Positions 52,332 to 61,080 are shown, counted from the first letter of the stretch. The stretch is 64,000 nt of DNA from Pontibacter chinhatensis (GCF_900113285.1 NZ_FOOT01000008.1:62001-126000); one strand, 5' to 3'. Translations and numbers: made by a program. Notes: generated by a model from the letters alone, not told the origin.

Positions 52332-53342
52332 ATGACATTAGAGAACAGGATTGAAGCCTTTGTAGAACTCGGGAAACAGTTGCAACACCTTTCTCCCGAA
52401 GAGCGGCAGGCCTGGGCCTTCTCCGCCGCCTCCCGCAACCCCTGGTTTACAGAGGATAACGTTTCCTGTGCGATGCAAGGCGTGGCTGTCATGCTGGAGG
52501 AGCAATACCTCCGTGAATGGCTGTACCCGTACCACTTCAAACAGGTTACACCTAAAAAGGTTGGCGTGGTGATGGCCGGCAACATCCCGATGGTAGGCTT
52601 TCATGATTTACTGTCGGTGCTTATCAGCGGGCACACCCTGCTGGCCAAGCTCAGCTCCAGCGACGACATGCTCATCAAGCGCCTGGTGAATATGCTCATC
52701 GCCATAGAGCCTGCCTTTGCCGACCGAATCGAATTCGTGGATTTGCTGAAAGAGGCCGACGCGATTATCGCTACCGGCTCTGATAACACCGCCCGCTATT
52801 TTGAGTACTACTTTGCCAAGCGCCCGCACATCATCCGCAAGAACCGCACAAGTATAGGCGTGCTTACCGGCCACGAGGAGCCCGACGACCTGCGTGCCCT
52901 GGGCGAGGATATCTTCCGCTACTATGGCTTGGGCTGCCGCAACGTGTCGAAGGTGCTGGTTCCGGAAGGTTATACTTTTGAGAAGCTGTTCGAGGCCAAC
53001 CAGCACCGTGCTAACCTGCTGGACCACCACAAGTACCAGAACAACTACGACTACAACAAATCTATCCTGCTGGTAAACCGCGTACCGCACTTCGACAACG
53101 GCTTTATGCTGGTGCAACAGAGCGATAAGCTGGTATCGCCTATCTCGGTGTTGTTTTACGACACCTTTGCCTCCCTGGCAGACCTGCGCCACAAGCTTCA
53201 CGAAGTAAAGGACAAGACACAGGTGGTAGTGGCGGCACACGGCTGGCTGGAAGGCAGCATTCCGTTTGGCCAGGCGCAGACGCCTATGGTGTGGGATTAT
53301 GCCGATGGCGTGGACACACTGGCGTTTCTGCAGCGGCTGTAG
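52332..53342 (+). CDS. LuxC-type acyl-CoA reductase
   Basis: 336 residues. It fits the LuxC/acyl-CoA reductase family (aldehyde-dehydrogenase-like fold; fatty acyl-CoA or acyl thioester to aldehyde with NADPH). Visible parts: VGVVMAGNIPMVGFHDLLSV near 77-96 (cofactor loop), DAIIATGSDNTARYFEYYF and the probable catalytic Cys in YGLGCRNVSKVLVP (about 201). It lacks the other lux genes, so bioluminescence is not implied; Bacteroidota commonly carry a lone copy. Its natural substrate is unknown. Divergent from the ferredoxin gene. Confidence 0.88.
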   Translation: MTLENRIEAFVELGKQLQHLSPEERQAWAFSAASRNPWFTEDNVSCAMQGVAVMLEEQYLREWLYPYHFKQVTPKKVGVVMAGNIPMVGFHDLLSVLISGHTLLAKLSSSDDMLIKRLVNMLIAIEPAFADRIEFVDLLKEADAIIATGSDNTARYFEYYFAKRPHIIRKNRTSIGVLTGHEEPDDLRALGEDIFRYYGLGCRNVSKVLVPEGYTFEKLFEANQHRANLLDHHKYQNNYDYNKSILLVNRVPHFDNGFMLVQQSDKLVSPISVLFYDTFASLADLRHKLHEVKDKTQVVVAAHGWLEGSIPFGQAQTPMVWDYADGVDTLAFLQRL

Positions 53343-53423
53343 TACCCTAAAAATCAGCGTTCAAACATTGCATATTTCCAAGCAGTTTCTTAAATTGTTT
53401 AACTAAACTAATAGAAACCGCAC

Positions 53424-53723
53424 ATGGAAAGTTATGTAAACACCATCCCAATGGTGGAGAAGGAGCTTATTCCTTCGCTCCGCTTTGGGCAAGAAGACGT
53501 ACTCACAGACCCTGAGGCGCGCAAGAAGCGCATGTGGGACTTAAACCGTGCCACCGCACTTGGCAACGTATACCGGGGCAAGGTAGAGATTACCTTTCAG
53601 ACAGCCGACGGGGTGCAACGGCGCGTGGACACCACCGTGTGGGCCGTGGATGACCGTTTTATGACGCTGAAAGCCGGCTGCTCCATCCCTGTCACCTCTA
53701 TTGTAGGTATCGAGTTCTTCTAA
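53424..53723 (+). CDS. Small conserved Bacteroidota protein (paralogue 1)
   Basis: 99 residues, no signal peptide. The first part is ELIPSLRFGQEDVLTDPEAR; the second has NRATALGNVYRGKVEITFQT and WAVDDRFMTLKAGCSIPVTS, three or four beta strands that could form a small barrel. The next gene (53860) encodes a paralogue with the same layout. The beta half (modified DNA/RNA-binding-like small barrel) is reminiscent of Rof/YaeO Rho-binding proteins, an unproven idea. Followed by a terminator, so the two paralogues are separate units. Confidence 0.75.
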   Translation: MESYVNTIPMVEKELIPSLRFGQEDVLTDPEARKKRMWDLNRATALGNVYRGKVEITFQTADGVQRRVDTTVWAVDDRFMTLKAGCSIPVTSIVGIEFF

Positions 53724-53752
53724 ACAAGAGCTCCCCCTGTTTCTAATACTGA

Positions 53753-53780
53753 GGCAAGTATAACTATACTTGCTTTTTTT
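53753..53780 (+). terminator. Terminator built from AAGTATA/TATACTT
   Basis: GCAAGTATA-AC-TATACTTGC forms a 9-bp perfect stem followed by seven T. The abundant genome word itself makes the stem. Confidence 0.8.
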
Positions 53781-53859
53781 GCTGCTGCCTCACTTCTGTG
53801 TTTAAACGCAATTCCGGCATGGTATCTGCACTATATATCCCGAACCAAACGAGAAATAT

Positions 53860-54162
53860 ATGATGCAAGACACCAAGAACAACACACAACTAATCAGTAA
53901 AGAGCGCATTCCAACCTTAAAATTCAGCAAGAATGACGTGCTGCAGGATGCCGACGCGAAAAGCCGTCGCTACTACGCCGCCAACCGCGCCACCATCCTG
54001 GGCAACACTTACCGCAACAAGTCCATGATCACGTTCAAGACAGCTTCCGGCGAGATCAAATGCGTGGAGGCTGCACTCTGGGGCTTCGACAAGGACTTTG
54101 TACTACTTAAATCCGGCATGTTTCTACCGCTGTGCGCTATCCTGGAAATTAATTACTGCTAA
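53860..54162 (+). CDS. Small conserved Bacteroidota protein (paralogue 2)
   Basis: 100 residues. It aligns along its length with the 53424 product: ERIPTLKFSKNDVLQDADAK, NRATILGNTYRNKSMITFKT and WGFDKDFVLLKSGMFLPLCA. Identity by eye is about 35-40 per cent, so the duplication is old. Two ATGs open the frame; either could be used. No catalytic motif; a nucleic-acid or protein-binding role is only a guess. Followed by a terminator. Confidence 0.75.
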   Translation: MMQDTKNNTQLISKERIPTLKFSKNDVLQDADAKSRRYYAANRATILGNTYRNKSMITFKTASGEIKCVEAALWGFDKDFVLLKSGMFLPLCAILEINYC

Positions 54163-54208
54163 ACCATGACACCACTCCCGCCTATACTTCCACCCAAGTA
54201 TAAAGTAT

Positions 54209-54249
54209 AACAGCTTGCCCGGTAAACCTGAGCAAGCTGTTATTTTTTT
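54209..54249 (+). terminator. Terminator after paralogue 2
   Basis: A 10-bp stem AACAGCTTGC/GCAAGCTGTT with a 13-base loop, then ATTTTTTT. Confidence 0.88.
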
Positions 54250-54262
54250 GGCCGGTTTATAC

Positions 54263-55120
54263 TTATATTCTATCCAGCACCTTCAGGATTAGCTCGTCAA
54301 TAACCTGCTCGGCGTTCTCGGCAAACTGCTGCGTGATGCGGTTGGCCACAATGGCGTTTAGCGAGAGCATCTCGTGCCCCAGCAGGCGGCCCATGCTGTA
54401 GTAGCCGGCTGTTTCCATCTCGAAGTTGGAGAGCATGTAGTCGTTGTGGCGGAAGTTGTGGTAAGTCTGCAGCAACTGCTGGTTACGCAGGCCTCCCCGC
54501 AGCACGCGGCCCTGCGGCGCGTAAAAGCCGGGGCAGGTAAGCGTGTTGCCTGGTATCATGTCAAAAGCGATTTTTTGGATGAGGCTTTGCGAGCCGCTTA
54601 CCAGGTAAGGTTGAAAGCCCAGGCCCAGTTCCTGCTGTAATTTGGAAGTTATACTTTGTTCCTCCGCTGTCTGCTCCAGGGGGTAGAACTGCATGAGGGT
54701 ATCCAGGCCGATGCTGGTGTGGGAGGCCAGGTGGCTGCCCAGCGGCACCGACTCCTGCAGCGACCCTGAGGTACCGATGCGCACAATCTTCAGGCTTATT
54801 TTATCCTCATTCACCTCGCGGCTGCGGAAATCGATATTCACCAGCGCGTCCAGCTCATTCATCAGAATGTCGATGTTATCGGTGCCCATGCCCGTGGAGA
54901 TGACTGTAAGCCGCTTGCCTTTGTAGTAGCCGGTGTGCGTGATAAACTCGCGCTTGGCCACCTCCACCTCTATCTCATCGAAGTGCCGGCTTACCTTGAC
55001 CACGCGCTCCGGGTCGCCTACGGTGATGATGGTGTCGGAAATATGCTCGGGCTGCAGGTTGAGGTGGTATACTGTGCCGTCTGGGTTGATGATTAGTTCT
55101 GATTCAGGGATGTAGGTCAT
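54263..55120 (-). CDS. Nucleoside phosphorylase (uridine phosphorylase-like)
   Basis: About 285 residues from the ATG at 55120 (MTYIPESELI); the upstream start adds nine stray residues. PNP/UDP phosphorylase fold: IITVGDPERV near 31-40 (phosphate-side Arg), TVISTGMGTDNIDILMNELD, VRIGTSGSLQESVPLG (phosphate loop) and NFEMETAGYYSMGRLLGHE (Met-Glu that binds the ribose). It splits nucleosides with phosphate in salvage; uridine is the usual substrate of close relatives, but the base cannot be proved by eye. Single gene. Confidence 0.88.
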   Translation of the reverse strand: MTYIPESELIINPDGTVYHLNLQPEHISDTIITVGDPERVVKVSRHFDEIEVEVAKREFITHTGYYKGKRLTVISTGMGTDNIDILMNELDALVNIDFRSREVNEDKISLKIVRIGTSGSLQESVPLGSHLASHTSIGLDTLMQFYPLEQTAEEQSITSKLQQELGLGFQPYLVSGSQSLIQKIAFDMIPGNTLTCPGFYAPQGRVLRGGLRNQQLLQTYHNFRHNDYMLSNFEMETAGYYSMGRLLGHEMLSLNAIVANRITQQFAENAEQVIDELILKVLDRI

Positions 55121-55128
55121 GGTTCTTT

Positions 55129-55306
55129 TTTGCGTATCACGTAGCACGTATCATGTAGCACGACTGGATTCTTTGATAATGTGACAAAAGACCTTCTGAC
55201 AAATGACTCAGGAAGTTTTAAAGAAGGTCTGAGCATTTTTTGGCATAAATCCTTTGTCAAAAGGTCGTGCTACTTGTGTCGTGGTACGTGATACGTAGTT
55301 TAAATA
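55129..55306. repeat. Nested inverted-repeat element
   Basis: The outer arms are CGTATCACGTAGCACGTATC (about 55132, going on to about 55163) and the complement ending GTGGTACGTGATACG (about 55264-55297), 32 bp with a few mismatches. Inside are TGACAAA/TTTGTCA and AGACCTTCT/AGAAGGTCT. Same plan as 18041-18236 but another sequence. Confidence 0.7.
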
Positions 55307-55311
55307 AACAC

Positions 55312-55342
55312 GAAAAGCGTGGCCGTTGGGCGCACGCTTTTC
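55312..55342 (-). terminator. Terminator of trhO
   Basis: On the minus strand GAAAAGCGTG pairs with CACGCTTTTC around a ~11-base loop; 18 bases past the trhO stop. Confidence 0.75.
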
Positions 55343-55359
55343 TGAGCTTTAGAGAATAC

Positions 55360-56328
55360 TTATATTTGTACGTCAGTTTTCTTCTTGCGGTTAAATCCTT
55401 TTAACGGATTATAGCCATTCAACTCTTTTTGATAGTAACCGGTACCATCGTAAGGGCGTTTCTCGGGGTGCTCCTTGCACTCTGATGAGCAGGCGCCATC
55501 CAGTTCCCAACCACAGGCCTCGCAAATCGGCACGTGCAGGTTGCATACCGGGTTAGCGCAGTTCACCATGCGGTCGCTCTTAGTGCCGCACACGTGGCAG
55601 GTAGAGATAACGGTTGGGTTCACCGTGTTTACATTCACGGCCACGCGGTTGTCGAACACATAGCACTTGCCTTCGAAATCCTCGCCGCCGGCCTCCATGC
55701 CATACTTGATGATGCCGCCGTGCAGCTGGTATACGTCCTCAAATCCCTGCTCCAGCAAAAAGGCGCTGGCCTTCTCACACTTGATGCCGCCGGTACAGTA
55801 GGTCAGGATTTTCTTGTCCTTGTACTTTTCCTTCAGCTCCTCTACTTTCTCCGGAAACTCACGGAAGTTCTCGATGTCCAGCGTTATGGCGTTCTTGAAG
55901 CGGCCCACGCTGTGCTCGTAGTCGGAACGCACGTCCAGTACCACCACATCCTCGCGGTCCTTCATCTCCTTAAACTCTTTCGGAGCCAGGTGCTTGCCGG
56001 TGCGGGCGTTCGGGTCGATGTGCAGCAGGCCGGAGTGCACAATCTCGGATTTAGTGCGCACGTGCAGCTTGGCAAAAGCGTGCTTGTCGGAGTAATCCAC
56101 CTTGAAGTCGATTTTGGCAAAGCGCGGGTCAGCGTGCATGGCAGCCATATACTTCTCGCAGTCTTCTTTCAGACCAGAAATAGTGCCGTTCAGGCCTTCT
56201 TTGGAAATGATGATACGCCCGAGCAGGTTGAGCTCCAGGCAAAAAAGGTGGTGTTGCTCACGAAACGCCTCCGGGTCCTCGATGGGCGTGTAGCAATAGT
56301 ACAGTAATATGCTGTAGGGTTTGTTCAT
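55360..56328 (-). CDS. trhO: tRNA uridine(34) hydroxylase (rhodanese-like)
   Basis: 322 residues. TrhO (YceA family) makes 5-hydroxyuridine at the wobble base of tRNAs, using oxygen. An N-terminal acylphosphatase-like domain (GRIIISKEGLNGTISG, 37-52) is followed by the rhodanese domain (about 115-215; VVVLDVRSDYEHSVGRF) with the active Cys 178 in TYCTGGIKCEKA. The tail has Cys motifs (CHVCGTKSDRMVNCANPVC, CEACGWELDGACSSEC), a Zn-like cluster usual in the longer members. Single gene with terminator; a stand-alone role. Confidence 0.95.
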   Translation of the reverse strand: MNKPYSILLYYCYTPIEDPEAFREQHHLFCLELNLLGRIIISKEGLNGTISGLKEDCEKYMAAMHADPRFAKIDFKVDYSDKHAFAKLHVRTKSEIVHSGLLHIDPNARTGKHLAPKEFKEMKDREDVVVLDVRSDYEHSVGRFKNAITLDIENFREFPEKVEELKEKYKDKKILTYCTGGIKCEKASAFLLEQGFEDVYQLHGGIIKYGMEAGGEDFEGKCYVFDNRVAVNVNTVNPTVISTCHVCGTKSDRMVNCANPVCNLHVPICEACGWELDGACSSECKEHPEKRPYDGTGYYQKELNGYNPLKGFNRKKKTDVQI

Positions 56329-56533
56329 AACTGCTTAGTTTCGGCTAAGTGTTTGACTTTATTTGGTTATTAGTTATTCGTTGTTCGTGATTGGCCTAAA
56401 TCAGGATTATTCCTTCCCTTATTCACTCATCCGCTCACGCACTCATTTAAAATTTCCCGCAAAAGTATCACCTGCCGCTCGGCCGCAAAATGACTTTTGT
56501 CAGTTCTGTAACAGCGGGGGCAAGTATAAAAGT

Positions 56534-57163
56534 TTACTTTACAGGGGCCGCCGGGTTACCGAACACCGTGGCTTTGGCAGGCACATCGGCCACCACCACC
56601 GAACCGGCGCCTACGCGGGCGTTCTTGCCGATTTTCACACCAGACACCACTACCGCGCCTGTTCCGATAAAGGCTCCGTCTTCTACCACTGCCTCTGCGT
56701 TGATGATAGCGCCGGCACCAATTTCTACGTTATCACCCACCTCTGCTTTGGTATCCACCAGCGCGCGGGCGTGGATGATGTTATTGTCGCCTACTCTGGC
56801 GTTGTTGCTGATGATAGCGCCCGCGCCCACCAGGTTACCGTGGCCCAGCCAGGCATTCTCCGATACGGCGCTGAAACGGTGGATGGCGTTTACCGGCACT
56901 GCCTTATACTCTTCCTTCAGCAGTTTCACCAGGCCTTTGCGCGCGGCGGAATCCTCTACGGCCACAAACACGTCGCACTTCTTGCCTACCAGCTTCAGGA
57001 AATCGCTGTTTTCGGTATTGCCCATCACCGCCACGTTGTTCACCTCTTCCTGTTGCAGTTTATCGTCCAGGAAGCAGTATACCATCACGCTGTTGCTGTT
57101 AAAGATGTCCAGAGCGGTCGTACCCAGTTTTTGGGCACCCAATATGATTACCGGATTTTGCAT
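56534..57163 (-). CDS. NeuD/PglD-type sugar O- or N-acetyltransferase
   Basis: 209 residues. An N-terminal Rossmann-like part (MQNPVIILGAQKLGTTALDI) is followed by a left-handed beta helix of hexapeptide turns (about 100-200: GHGNLVGAGAIISNNARVGD, NVEIGAGAIINAEAVVEDGA). The His in NNIIHARALVD is the likely base. Such enzymes acetylate amino sugars or sialic-acid precursors for surface glycans; the sugar is unknown. The membrane protein and DUF2851 gene lie upstream on the same strand (58-base gap), possibly one unit. Confidence 0.88.
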   Translation of the reverse strand: MQNPVIILGAQKLGTTALDIFNSNSVMVYCFLDDKLQQEEVNNVAVMGNTENSDFLKLVGKKCDVFVAVEDSAARKGLVKLLKEEYKAVPVNAIHRFSAVSENAWLGHGNLVGAGAIISNNARVGDNNIIHARALVDTKAEVGDNVEIGAGAIINAEAVVEDGAFIGTGAVVVSGVKIGKNARVGAGSVVVADVPAKATVFGNPAAPVK

Positions 57164-57221
57164 AACTCAGTCTTAAATAAGGCGCAAAGGTACAAAAAAG
57201 CGAGGGAGTTTGAAAGTACCG

Positions 57222-58517
57222 CTACGGGAAGCGCAAGCGCTGCAGCAAGCGCTGAGCATACACATTTTGCAGCAGCAGGTACACCAGAAACGGCAGGTAC
57301 ACGATGCGGTAGCGGCTTAGGGTGCCGAAGTTCGGGGTAGAGAGCCCGGTAACGCCGGCCATGCAGAGTATAAACACGAGCAGCAGCACGTGCAGTAGCG
57401 CCACCCTTCTACTTGCCCCGTTTCGAAAAGCAGATGCCACAGCCAAAGCAGTCAGCAGGAGCAGCAGCAGGTTCTCCAGCCCACTCAGCAAGTATAACAG
57501 CCGCCAGGACTCGCCAAGGAAGGGACGGTAGATAGAGCTCAGCGCCGCCTCGGGGTAGTGCAGGAGCATACTTAGCAGAGTTGGTTCCAGGTCGTGGAGA
57601 TTGATGTGCGGCCTGTGCTGGGAGCGGCTCAACAGCGTGCTGTAGTTGCGCTCCAGGTTCCAAAGTATAAAATCGGGATTAAATACGGAGCGTTGCCACA
57701 TCACTACCAGCACCACTACACCTGCCAAGGCCAGCAGAAGCAGCAACTGTACCCTAGGCGACTGCAGCGGCTTGACGTATACTTTCAGGCGTTGCACCAG
57801 CACGTAGGCCAGCAAGAGCGGCAGCAGCAAACCGGCATAAAACAGTTTTATTTTGATGAACACGTATACCTGCAGGGGCAGCAACAGCCAGGTCCAAATG
57901 CTGAGTTTTTGCCCTTGCGCCAGCTGCAGCGCCGCTCCCACTACCCAGCACATGCTGCCAAACATCACCGGCTCCTTCATCACGCCCGTGCTCCAGAACA
58001 CCACCGACGGGAAAAACAGGAATGCCGCCACCGCCGCCGATTTATACTTTGGAAGTACGCGCGTAAGCACCGACACCAGGTATAAACTGCCCCAGAAACT
58101 GAAAAGCGACAGGTAGAGGTTGTTGAGGTAATATGCCCCGGCGGTCAGCAGATTCAGCACGCTCAGCAGCTTGACAAAGTAAAAGGAGTTGGTAAAGTCC
58201 GGAAACCGGGAGAAAGGCAAGGAAGCGCGAAACGCCTCGCTCTCAAACTGGTTGAAGAACAAAAGCCTCAGGTAAGCCGATGGATGTTGCCCAGCATACT
58301 CCATTAGTTGCAGACTGGCGGCATGGTACACGTGGGTATCGCTGGAGTTGGCATAGCTGTAGCGAAAAATGGCAAAGGTCAGAGCCAGGAGCAGTTTGAG
58401 CCCCAGCGCCAGCCAGAAGTATGGTCTGAGTTTTTGCGTCCACGCCTGCCGGTACAGCCACCAGACCAGGCCACCCAGTATAAGCAAGTTAACGAGGTAG
58501 ATGAGAAGTATGCTCAC
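57222..58517 (-). CDS. Polytopic membrane protein, possible glycan-assembly enzyme
   Basis: 431 residues with about ten to eleven hydrophobic segments along the whole length. The first large loop after the second helix has YANSSDTHVYHAASLQ (about 55-70); an acidic residue in this place is typical of GT-C type glycosyltransferases, and the total layout also fits Wzy/EpsG-like polymerases. The neighbour acetyltransferase supports a surface-sugar role, but this is inference. The start overlaps the DUF2851 stop by four bases (ATGA), so translation is coupled. Confidence 0.75.
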   Translation of the reverse strand: MSILLIYLVNLLILGGLVWWLYRQAWTQKLRPYFWLALGLKLLLALTFAIFRYSYANSSDTHVYHAASLQLMEYAGQHPSAYLRLLFFNQFESEAFRASLPFSRFPDFTNSFYFVKLLSVLNLLTAGAYYLNNLYLSLFSFWGSLYLVSVLTRVLPKYKSAAVAAFLFFPSVVFWSTGVMKEPVMFGSMCWVVGAALQLAQGQKLSIWTWLLLPLQVYVFIKIKLFYAGLLLPLLLAYVLVQRLKVYVKPLQSPRVQLLLLLALAGVVVLVVMWQRSVFNPDFILWNLERNYSTLLSRSQHRPHINLHDLEPTLLSMLLHYPEAALSSIYRPFLGESWRLLYLLSGLENLLLLLLTALAVASAFRNGASRRVALLHVLLLVFILCMAGVTGLSTPNFGTLSRYRIVYLPFLVYLLLQNVYAQRLLQRLRFP

Positions 58518-59794
58518 AGGGCGGCTTTATGCTGTTTCATGATTTTGTTGCCGACGGCGCAGCGCATGCAGTTGATGGGGTGGCAATAGTGTTTGTACAG
58601 CCCCAGGGCCGCCTGGTTATCTGCCGCGGATTTGGCGCACCAACCCAGCTCCTCATAAAGCCGCGTATACCTATTGCTATCCTCCTTCAGCAGTTCTAAT
58701 AAGTTAATGGCTTTCTCCAAATAAGTGCGCTCGCCGCTATAGTTGGCGTAGGCGGCAAGTATAGGCACGGCCACGTTAATCACCAAATTGCGGGCGCTGC
58801 TTTTGCCCATTCCTTTGGTTATCGTTTTGCTTTCCCGCCCAAACATATAATGCCGCTGCCAGTAGGGAGATACACTTGCCAGAAACAGCTGCTCATACTT
58901 TTTTACAGCATCTGCTTCCAGTATGTTGGTGAAAAAGGAAGGATGCTGCAGCAAGGCCGCCAGTTGGGCCAGCCGCACCGTCGGGAAGTTGGCCGGGCGC
59001 ATGCGGAGGAAATTCCAGTGGTGGCGCGGCAGGGGCTCTAGTTTATACTTGTGCCGCAGAAACGTGTACTCCCGCTGCAGCTGCTGTGCATAACCGCCCT
59101 CCGCATCAGCTAAAAAGCCAGCTTGACCCAGCAGCAGCGCCTCCAGTTGCAGCAAGTTATGCTGATGCCGCCGCACCACGTGGAACGGCAATGATTTGGC
59201 CAGCAACTCAAAGGCCTGCTGGTTTATTTTAAAGCCGAAGCCACGCAACAAAGTATAGAAACTCGCCTGCTCCCAGTCGTTGCCGTAGCTGCGGTATACC
59301 TGCAGCACCTCCCCGCCCTTTTCTTCCAGCCGCTCTACCAGCGCCCGCTCCAGCATCAGCGCCTTGGTAATCTCCGGAACGCCGGGCCAGAAGGAAGCAC
59401 AGGGAATAGCGTGCTGTGATTGCTGCAAGGCTTCATAGGTTTTTAGCAACTGTAAATCCACCCTATGCTGCAGTTCGAGCACCGGCACCAGGGTTCCGTC
59501 GGTTCGCAGCACGGGCACGTCGGCCTGCCAGACCACGTGCAACACCACCTGGTCATACTTAGGGTCGTGCTGGTGCTGATGGCGGTGCCAGTCGGAGGCG
59601 TTCAGGTGCACCTCCACGCTGCCCGCCCACTCCACCTCCCCTATCCGCAGGAAGGCTTCCCGGAAATCTGGCCCCGCATCGGTATTATAAAACCCTATCC
59701 GCAACACCTGCAGCGGCTCACCCACGGTGGTAGCCAAATCGGTTTTATCGAAATACTGATGCTGCCAGATGTAGTGCAGGAAGTCTTCCTTCAT
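58514..59794 (-). CDS. DUF2851 family protein
   Basis: 426 residues, no signal peptide. It fits DUF2851 of Bacteroidota: start FLHYIWQHQYFDKTDL, then GFYNTDAGPDFREAFLRIGE, WAGSVEVHLNASDWHRHQH and HDPKYDQVVLHVVWQAD (about 78-95). The end has the Cys-rich YKHYCHPINCMRCAVGNKIM (about 399-418), which may bind metal. The Asp/Glu/His-rich first part resembles a nuclease-like core, but no activity is known. First of a coupled pair with the membrane protein. Confidence 0.92.
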   Translation of the reverse strand: MKEDFLHYIWQHQYFDKTDLATTVGEPLQVLRIGFYNTDAGPDFREAFLRIGEVEWAGSVEVHLNASDWHRHQHQHDPKYDQVVLHVVWQADVPVLRTDGTLVPVLELQHRVDLQLLKTYEALQQSQHAIPCASFWPGVPEITKALMLERALVERLEEKGGEVLQVYRSYGNDWEQASFYTLLRGFGFKINQQAFELLAKSLPFHVVRRHQHNLLQLEALLLGQAGFLADAEGGYAQQLQREYTFLRHKYKLEPLPRHHWNFLRMRPANFPTVRLAQLAALLQHPSFFTNILEADAVKKYEQLFLASVSPYWQRHYMFGRESKTITKGMGKSSARNLVINVAVPILAAYANYSGERTYLEKAINLLELLKEDSNRYTRLYEELGWCAKSAADNQAALGLYKHYCHPINCMRCAVGNKIMKQHKAAL

Positions 59795-59842
59795 GGTGCG
59801 GGTTTATACTTCAAGATGCGGAAAGTAACGTATAAAATCAAC

Positions 59843-59892
59843 CAAAGTATAAACGCCTGCTCCTAGATAAAGGAACAGGCGTTTATACTTTG
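59843..59892 (-). terminator. Terminator of the DUF1456 gene
   Basis: A 22-bp near-perfect stem: CAAAGTATAAACGCCTGCTC and its complement, with loop AGATAA. AAAGTATAAA makes the base of the stem. It sits 12 bases past the stop; it may also serve the opposite strand. Confidence 0.8.
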
Positions 59893-59904
59893 AGCAGGCT
59901 ATAC

Positions 59905-60372
59905 TTAGTTTTCGTTGCCTCTATACTTGATTTGCATGCCATGCAGGAAGTTTCGCAGGATTTGGTCCTTTAGCGGGCGGTAGTGCTGGTGGTCAGGTTT
60001 GCGGAAGAAGGCACTTAGTTCGTGCTTGCTCAATCGGAAGTTAGCCAGCAGCAGGATCTCCAGAATGTCCTCGTCTTTCAAGTTAAGGGCTATTTTGAGC
60101 TTGCGCAGCGTGACGTTGTTGTTCAGGCGCTTCTCCGGCTCCGGCTGCGGACCTTCTTTTTTACCACGTTTTTCGTTGATAAAGCCGTTGAGGAAAGCCG
60201 CCAATAGTTCATCATTCAGCTCTTTGTACTCCGGGTCTTCTTCCTTCTTCAGCCAGTCGCTTACCTCGGCGCGCGTTACCTGCTTGCCGCCCGAGCCGAA
60301 CAGTGCTATCATTTTATCGTCACCGTAATCAAAAGTATAGCGGATGCGGCGAAGTATGTCGTTGTTGGTCAT
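59905..60372 (-). CDS. DUF1456 (YehS-like) family protein
   Basis: 155 residues. Two copies of the DUF1456 unit: MTNNDILRRIRYTFDYGDDK...EVSDWLKKEEDPEYKELNDE and LNNNVTLRKLKIALNLKDED...ELSAFFRKPDHQHYRPLKDQ. Each is a helical unit with (L/I)R(Y/K)-type start and D-(M/I)-L or similar. A Lys/Glu-rich linker joins them (NEKRGKKEGPQPEPEKR). Widespread in bacteria, including YehS of E. coli, without a known role. Single gene with a strong terminator. Confidence 0.93.
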   Translation of the reverse strand: MTNNDILRRIRYTFDYGDDKMIALFGSGGKQVTRAEVSDWLKKEEDPEYKELNDELLAAFLNGFINEKRGKKEGPQPEPEKRLNNNVTLRKLKIALNLKDEDILEILLLANFRLSKHELSAFFRKPDHQHYRPLKDQILRNFLHGMQIKYRGNEN

Positions 60373-60495
60373 TTATTCTAAATAAGGTTGAATTTATAGC
60401 GTTACCTGACTTTACCTAAACCAAGTAATCAGTAAGTCTGTTCAGCAAACGTACACAGCCTGTAATATACTTCAAAGTATAAATTTGCAAACAAA

Positions 60496-61080
60496 CTATT
60501 TACAGAAGACCATCGGATAGCGCACAGCAACCTGCCCTTTTGCAATTTTCTTCAGTTTTCCCTCCAGCAGCCTCCTGGTCAGAGGCTTCAGGTAATTAAG
60601 GAAAAGAATGCCTTCGGTATGGTCGAACTCATGCTGCACCATTCTGGCCGTTGCACCGCTGAAAGTTTCCTGGTATTTCTGAAAGTTTCTGTCGTAGTAC
60701 TCCACTGTAACCGACCATGGCCTTGTTACTGCCTGCTGCAGGCCCGGAATGCTTAAACAGCCCTCATCATCCTGCCAGGTAGTTTCGGAACGTTCAACGA
60801 TGCTGGCATTGATGAATGTCTTTACAATACCGGTATCGCCCGGGTTAAAATAATGCCTCCTGTCACTGGCGCCCATGTGTTCATAGGTAGACTTGCTGTT
60901 GACCACAAACAGGCGAATGGCTCTGCCAACTTGCGGAGCAGCCAAGCCACAGCCATTGGCGTTATACATGGTTTCCCACATTGCGTCGATAAGGTCATCA
61001 AGCCCAGGATAAGTTTGGGGCACTTCCACGCATCTCTGCTTCAGGATGGGATGACCGTAAGAAAGGATTGGCATTTTCAT
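60496..61080 (-). CDS. def: Peptide deformylase
   Basis: 194 residues. It takes the formyl group from the N-terminal Met of new proteins. The three family motifs are complete: GCGLAAPQVG (43-52), EGCLS (106-110; metal Cys) and QHEFDH (149-154; two metal His and the catalytic Glu). A second ATG lies two codons later; either start is possible. fmt is not next to it. An extra def copy may exist elsewhere, as the gene stands alone beside a Crp/Fnr-type regulator. Confidence 0.94.
   Translation of the reverse strand: MKMPILSYGHPILKQRCVEVPQTYPGLDDLIDAMWETMYNANGCGLAAPQVGRAIRLFVVNSKSTYEHMGASDRRHYFNPGDTGIVKTFINASIVERSETTWQDDEGCLSIPGLQQAVTRPWSVTVEYYDRNFQKYQETFSGATARMVQHEFDHTEGILFLNYLKPLTRRLLEGKLKKIAKGQVAVRYPMVFCK

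Noticed and set aside
52332..53342. Bioluminescence (lux) operon
   Set aside because: Only a LuxC-type reductase is present; luxD, luxA, luxB and luxE are absent.
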